64,000 nucleotides of DNA from Protopterus annectens (Eukaryota > Chordata > Ceratodontiformes > Protopteridae), in assembly GCF_019279795.1 (NCBI RefSeq), contig NC_056726.1:1016414292-1016478291 (forward strand), read 5' to 3'. Positions 58,515 to 64,000 of this stretch are shown piece by piece; position 1 is the first letter of the stretch, and each line of letters starts with the position of its first letter. The notes under the pieces are model-generated. The model made no database searches and was not told where the DNA came from. It saw only the letters and a list, made by a program, of their open reading frames with translations. A program made the position numbers and the translations under genes.

Positions 58515-59010
58515 CAGCAGGTCTGACATGAAATTGGCACCTCTGTCAGTCAGTATTTCCTTTGGGAACCTACCCTGCTGAAAATCTCTAACAAAGCATT
58601 TGCTACCTTTTCTGCCTCAATGGAGGACAAAGCCACTGCCTCAGGGTATCTAGTAGCATAATCTACTACCACTAGGCTATACTTCTTTCCTGTGGAACTT
58701 AGGATACTCAGAGGCCCCACAATATCCATAGCTACCCTTTGAACTGGCTCCTCAATCACAGGCAAAGGCACCAAAGGAGCTTTAACCTGGTCTCCTGCCT
58801 TGTCTACTTTTTGACACTGCTCACAGGTACTGTAGTACCCTGTTATATCCCTTGCAATCCCAGGCCAATTAAAATTATGCATAATACGTCTCTTGGTATG
58901 CTTTATGCCCATATGACCTGCAAAGGGAATGTCATGAGCTAAGGCTAGAAGTAGGCTCTGGGCACTACAAACTGCTGTATTACCTCATCTTCTAGCCCTC
59001 TCTCCGGGAT
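58515..59010 (-). pseudogene. Gmr1-like integrase, C-terminally truncated
   Basis: The frame decodes GLLYRDWIPERGLEDEVIQQ, LAHDIPFAGHMGIKHTKRRI and NFNWPGIARDITGYYSTCEQ ending CQ, giving the H-H-C-C zinc finger. RVAMDIVGPLS (first catalytic Asp) and DYATRYPEAVALSSIEAEKV follow. After a one-base shift near 58560 it continues FPKEILTDRGANFMSDLLAC with the second Asp, and then stops where RNase H sequence begins. The catalytic Glu and DNA-binding tail are lost. Integrase would join the cDNA to host DNA. Confidence 0.87.
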
Positions 59011-59124
59011 CCAATCTCTATACAGTAACCCTTTGTTGCAGTGTATGGCCTTCCCTTTTTCTTGAGAATTAGGTGCCTCCCTAGCTACCTCCCTGCTATG
59101 TAGGGTCTGAGAGCTGAGCTTGTC

Positions 59125-59442
59125 TCAACTCTCCCTTTGTAACCCTTCCCAGCTCCCCTTCCACAGGAAGTCTGATGTCTTCTGACAGCAGTGCCTCACT
59201 GCCCTGCCAGCCTGGGTACTTCTACTCACCTCTGCCCTTGCAGTCACTCTGTCCAAGGGAACATCAGTACCCACCAGCAGCTGTGGCTCACCTTCAGTCT
59301 TACTGCTGCAGTATAGCCCCCTCACTGAAGTAGTCACCTCACCAGTCCTGGCTTCAAGTGTGCAGTCTGTCTGCCCCCCCCCCCAAACTACCAGACCCAC
59401 ATGCCTGTCTCCAAGCCTAAATGTTTGTAACTGCATACACAC
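59125..59442 (-). pseudogene. Gmr1-like protease-region frame
   Basis: A 105-residue frame with RLGDRHVGLVVWGGGQTDCT and PQLLVGTDVPLDRVTARAEV. The L-L-V-G-T-D-V-P phrase is what follows the active-site region in Ty3-type aspartic proteases. The D-T/S-G active site itself is not clear, lying in decayed sequence to the right. The frame stands between the zinc knuckle and integrase, directly upstream of integrase. Confidence 0.55.
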
Positions 59443-59823
59443 AAGATACTACATTAACAAAATCATTCCCTACCAGGACATCTTCAGGGATATCCTCAAC
59501 ACACCTACTTGTTTGCTTTCTTTTCCAAATTCCCAGTCAAGGTGCACCTTAACCAAAGGTATTTTGAGTGGGGTCCTCCTAAAGCTATGACTGGAGAAGT
59601 CTGCCCATGTAAGTAGTGTTCCTCTTTAACCATTGCAGGCTTCACAAAGGTTAGGTCAGATGCTATGTTTCCCTTAGTAGTGGCCTATTTCCCATCTACT
59701 AAGATAGGATGTAATTTCTTATTGCAGTTTGGTACCCTTGTTGTCTCCAGACAACTTTACCACTGGCATTCTGTTATTCCCACTTTTTGGATCCCCCACC
59801 TTTTGTTCCCCACCTTGCCTCTG

Positions 59824-59868
59824 TGGACATCTGTATGCTGCATGGCTCCACTTGTTACATTTAAAACA
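59824..59868 (-). other. Gag zinc knuckle CX2CX4HX4C
   Basis: The minus strand decodes CFKCNKWSHAAYRCP, a standard CCHC knuckle of gag nucleocapsid that binds element RNA. It lies about 240 bp past the capsid-like segment, in a frame different from the surrounding long frames. Confidence 0.85.
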
Positions 59869-60108
59869 TTTAACCCCTGATCCTGGCCATGTACCTGAAC
59901 TAGTGGCTTCCCCTGTTACTGCTGGACTTTGTTGGGGCAGTTTAGGCTGCCCACCATGGGTTCCCTTATACCCATATGCAGCACTGGATATCTCTTTCCT
60001 GTGCAGTGATGCCCTATTTGCTAGGTATAGGTCTCCTATTTCCCCAACTCATCTGCAGAGTTGCATTCCTTGTTTGCCAACCAGATTCTCATGTCCTCAG
60101 GCAAAGTG

Positions 60109-60867
60109 CTAAGGGCTTGTTCCCCTCACCAAAAGGTCTGCCAACTTTTCAAAAGTGGTGGCCTCACATCCACTCACACACCTATGAAAATAAATGCTTA
60201 GTTCAGCAATATAATCACATACACATTCATCTGCCTTGCATCTATGCTCATGAAACCTTTTTCTATAAACTTCAGATGTTAACTTAAAGCATTCCAAGAA
60301 ACAATTTTTAACTGTTTTATAACTTAAGCAATCAGTATCAGACAATTTAGAAACAGCCGTTACAGCTTTACCATGAAGTAGGGGGGTGAGAAACTGTACG
60401 CAGATCCCTCGGTCATCATTATACTGTTTGCATTCTCTTTCAAACATTTGAACTATGAAAATTATCACTTTCTTGGTACCGAGGAAGAAGTTTACTGACC
60501 TTTATTGCTTCTGGGGTACAGTTACTCCCTTCATATTACTTCCATGACCCTGGTGAAGAGTCAGCATTTCCTTTTCATATTGCCACTGCCTGTCATTTAC
60601 TTCAGCCTCCAAACATTACAGTCTCTGTAACTCCAGATGTATTTTTAAGTCCTCTGAGGAAAAGTTGAACTGTCCATTTTCTGTGAGCTCTACATCCCCA
60701 AGGCCATTCTGGCTGTCTTCCTGGATGCTGGTCTGTAATACAGCTGTGATTAAGGCCACAATCATTTCCCCTTTAGTCAGGCTAGCATGCACCAGTCCTC
60801 TGGCTTGGCATATCTCAGCCAACTGGCTCCTTGTCAGCTTGCCATAATTCTCCATTAACATCCTCAC
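60109..60867 (-). pseudogene. Gmr1-like gag with SAP-like N-terminus and SCAN-like capsid
   Basis: The N-terminal frame (60867-60616) has YGKLTRSQLAEICQARGLVH with TKGEMIVALI, resembling a SAP helix-turn-helix. The second frame (60468-60109) reads FLTPLLHGKAVTAVSKLSDT, VKNCFLECFKLTSEVYRKRF and ISIYFHRCV-like helices ending FEKLADLLVR. It follows the pattern of the SCAN domain, which is known to derive from Gmr1-like gag capsid. A frame change and stops near 60610-60470 break it. Gag would build the particle. Confidence 0.8.
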
Positions 60868-61060
60868 CTGCTCTCCCTGAATAACTAAGCTAACACAAAA
60901 TAAATAAAACTATTGTGGTATGAAACTCCGAATGTCCGCCATTTGGTTGCTTGAGAGTACAGGGCTTAGTGACCACTATTTACAGGCTATACAGAAGTTC
61001 AATATCCACACCACTGTTCACCAATATGTGATGTGGTGATCCCACCACTGCAAAGTAATA

Positions 61061-61477
61061 TGTGAGGCCCCACCTCTGGGCCAGTAATCAAGGAGTATCA
61101 ATCCTCACCATTGGCACCTGTGGGGAATGTTCACTGACAGCATAACAGGTACACACCAGTACTCCTAGATGTAGCTCTCTGCATCAAGCACAATTTCCCT
61201 TAAGAGCACACAGGGGTCTCAATCAGTCCAGGGCTGGTTTCTCCTTCTTTCACCAGATCCCCAGTAAGATTCCCCACTGGCACAGCTACAGAGTTGACCC
61301 CTTAGCCAGGGGTCCAAGCCAAGTCCTCTGACACTCTCTCTTTCCAACCAGTGCTTCGTCTCCCTGTCCAAGTAGCTGACACACACACACTCTTGGAGAT
61401 TTGATTTGCCTGGAAAAGGTTGGCATAAGTTTATAAAATTCCAGCTAGCTGTGCTGGCAGTACCTCCTGTCATCACA
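61061..61477 (-). repeat. 5' LTR, without the CA expansion
   Basis: 417 bp, starting TGTGAGGCCCCACC and ending CATCACA on the plus strand. It has only GACACACACACACTC where the other LTR carries the flank of its long CA tract. Confidence 0.9.
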
Positions 61478-61482
61478 GGCAC

Positions 61483-63778
61483 TAATGAAACTTAAGAAAA
61501 TTCCATGTGAATACCCCTGACATTCATGCATTCTTAGTCCTGCCATGGTGTAGCATCTAGTCTCTGACTATATTCAATAAAGGGAAGGCAATAGAGTCAC
61601 TATGCAACAAAATTCGCAAGGACAGACATTGTGGTATCTTAGCATGTTGTCCTGTAGTGGCCCAACAGATCACTCAGAAGCTTCAAAATAGAATTTAAAG
61701 ACTGAAAATATCAAATAACCTTTCCAATTTTGACAAGAGTATTGGAAAGATTTTCTTTTTTCCCTTGTTATATCTGTGGCATTGTAATATGCAGTGCATG
61801 ATATTCAGTCTTCTAAACAGATTATTGGATAGTAAGTCATATACACTCAGACTTAAATTATTTACTGTATGTTGCACTTTTTCCTCCTTCTGTAAAAAAA
61901 AAAAGCCAGAGCCCATGTCTGTACACAGCCGTACTTCATCTGAATGACATTGGCTGTTAGAGCTATCTGAAAGAGGGGCACAATAAAAATTAAAAGATGG
62001 GAAATGCTCTAAATACACTTGTTACATTTAAGTTTTATGTACATATTTTCCATTATTTTCATTAATTTTACAATGAAATATTGTTTTTAAAATACCAAAA
62101 GAATGGTTAGTCTAAAAAAACTCACTAGTAGTATACCAAAGGCAAGTGCATGATAGTGGTATAGTGACATTAAAAACAAAACAAACAAAAAAGCGCAACA
62201 CCAATGAATCAAGTAATACATAAAACAAATAATAAAAAGCTTTAGCAACATTCAATTATTCACTCTTAGCGAGTATAAAGTTTAACCACTTACATCCTTT
62301 TGTACTCCTGATTCAGTCACAGTTTTCACATCATCTTAAACATAGAAATTCTACCTAGCAATGATATATGGGTACATTGTCACAGTTTCTGTTATGAGCA
62401 AGGCTGCTACTGCAAAAGAAGTGGCCGCAATGTGCAAGCTGTGTGACTTTAGAGCCTGAAATTGGTTACTGTTTGATCAGTGTTCTACCCCAGTAAACAA
62501 ATTCAAAATAATAAATAAAATGATTGTCACAGATTATCTGCACACACAACAGATTCCACAATGACATCTTGCAATGTTTCAGCCACTTAAGGATTTCTTC
62601 TGAAAAAGAACCATTTCAACTAAAAATGACATTCTGTTTTAATACCTCATGTTTTAATATCTGTATTTTCCTAACACAATAATTTTACATTATTACATAT
62701 TATAAAATGTAGCTGGTGTTAAATCTTACTGTAGGCTAGCTCTGGTTTTAGTATATTAGTAAGTGAGCACATTTAACACAAAAATGAATGAGCATTTATT
62801 GCCCCCAAGTGCACAAAATAGTTGTATTTAATTAGAAAGCATATTTACCTTGGCTTGCACCATTTTTCTTCAGTTATATATCCTTGCAAGTTATTCGCTA
62901 ATCAATTACAGTGGAGTGTTTACGTTTATATAGTCCTTGCAGAAAATCATCCAAATGTTTTAAAACTGTTGCACTGTACAGGGTGAGGTTATGACGGAAG
63001 CTGAATCATAGATAGCATTACTGTGCACTGAAAACGGAAGTGACAGAGGAAATCAGAAAAAGACAAAAAGACTGAACTGCTTCACTTGTAACTCATAGCT
63101 TTACCATTTTGTCAAAAGATATTTATTTTGTTGGTATATAATATTATATATTAGGCTTTTAAGAATTAATGACGGTTGTCGGTGTCACAGATATGACCAC
63201 TGAAGTGTGGCACAAAATTTTTTTAATACCAGCCCAGAATAATATCATTAGAAAGATGAAAACTACACGAGCATAAACAAACAAAAAAAAAGATAGAACC
63301 ACCTACACTAATGCATTTCATTGTATAAGGCAGTATTTTCCTGTTCAGCTTGCTTAATATGTATATTAACCTCTGAGGTGGACCATCAGGTGTGAGGCAA
63401 AGAAAATCACTTTGCCAGTTGAAATATCTTCATCTTCCTAGTATGATGAGTGTATTCTAATTATGCAGAAAGTGAATCACTGGTCCATCACAGCAGCTAT
63501 TCAGTGATTGCTGGATCAGACATCTATGATGTCAAAGTTAGTAGGATCATAGTATCAGCACTACATTTGGGGAACAGCACTTCTGGTAATGACTGCGCCC
63601 TCCATACCCCCTTCTAATTATATAAAATAAGGCCAAGACTGCACAATCACAAGGCATATTTCCATCCCAGGGGACTTGTTCAATCTGAAACACTTGTCAA
63701 TCATCTGTTTATTAGACTAAACTTTATCAGTTATACAGATGTCAACCAAGAATAAGGTCAACTAATTTCAGAAGACCC

Positions 63779-63866
<88 letters not shown>

Positions 63867-64000
63867 TCATTTATCTTTCTCTCTCTCTGTATACATCTAG
63901 ATATCTATATATATCTATATATAACTATCTATCTATCTATATATAACCATACAACACCACAACACCGACACACTACCACCACACACCATAAAAACCGACA
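61483..64000. other. No gene recognised; TA microsatellite near 63783
   Basis: About 2.5 kb of AT-rich sequence with frames under 110 codons and no motif. A TA tract lies at 63783-63862 with a TATC-type tract beyond, and the last 50 bp are rich in ACCAC/CACA words. Confidence 0.5.

Noticed and set aside
61061-61100. Assigning a specific tRNA primer to the Gmr1-like element
   Set aside because: Several TGG starts lie within 40 bp of the LTR edge (60990-61060) and none matches a tRNA 3' end well enough by eye.

Overview
The window looks like repeat-rich nuclear DNA from a non-amniote vertebrate with a large genome. It holds one intact protein gene in 64 kb; nearly all other recognisable sequence is transposable elements, microsatellites and minisatellites. 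The mix is V-SINE, CR1, L2, RTE and L1-type LINEs, a DIRS tyrosine-recombinase retroelement, a Penelope-like element and a Gmr1-type Ty3 element, beside a rapunzel-family gene (a family I know from fishes). This fits a lungfish or another fish or amphibian with an expanded genome. The species call is inference only.

Layout. 1-2810: minus-strand CR1 LINE cut by the window edge. 2840-3470: gag-like remnant. 3480-4063: L2-type 3' end. 5170-5800: decayed Ty3 integrase. 5935-6024: tRNA-derived SINE head. 9500-9869: three 123-bp tandem units. 10330-11170: L1-type ORF1 remnant. 14325-19960: nearly complete but inactivated DIRS element with inverted termini and an internal complementary region. 22512-23185: a V-SINE with a second V-SINE nested in it. 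23860-24382: L2 tail. 24690-25735: internally deleted RTE. 26668-27987 (minus): the intact rapunzel-like gene. 28908-29501: large foldback MITE inside TA repeats. 29985-30625, 38015-38240 and 40102-40575: a family of multi-hairpin foldback repeats. 31970-36100: second CR1 copy with an ORF1 esterase domain. 39888-41367: miniature LTR element with 214-bp LTRs and a tRNA-His-type primer site. 41830-46125: nearly full-length L2-clade LINE with a 2A-like peptide. 47780-48290: Penelope-like 3' end with a GIY-YIG domain and a hammerhead-like motif. 48318-48578: a second MITE. 50330-56610: minisatellite field split by a third CR1 copy that itself carries a third MITE. 56625-57330: RTE 3' end. 57389-61477: Gmr1-like Ty3 element with paired LTRs and a 5-bp target duplication. 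61483-64000: no recognisable gene.

Interactions. Nesting gives relative ages: the minisatellite is older than CR1 copy 3, which is older than MITE C; one V-SINE is older than the one inside it; CR1 copy 2 is older than the tRNA-SINE in it; the Gmr1-like insertion is older than a CA tract about 160 bp long that grew in only one of its LTRs. No transposon here has an intact coding set. I did not find a new multi-gene system. The least explained structures are the foldback family with several separate palindromes, the MITE family whose subterminal palindromes differ between copies yet stay self-complementary, and the hammerhead-like motif at the Penelope end.
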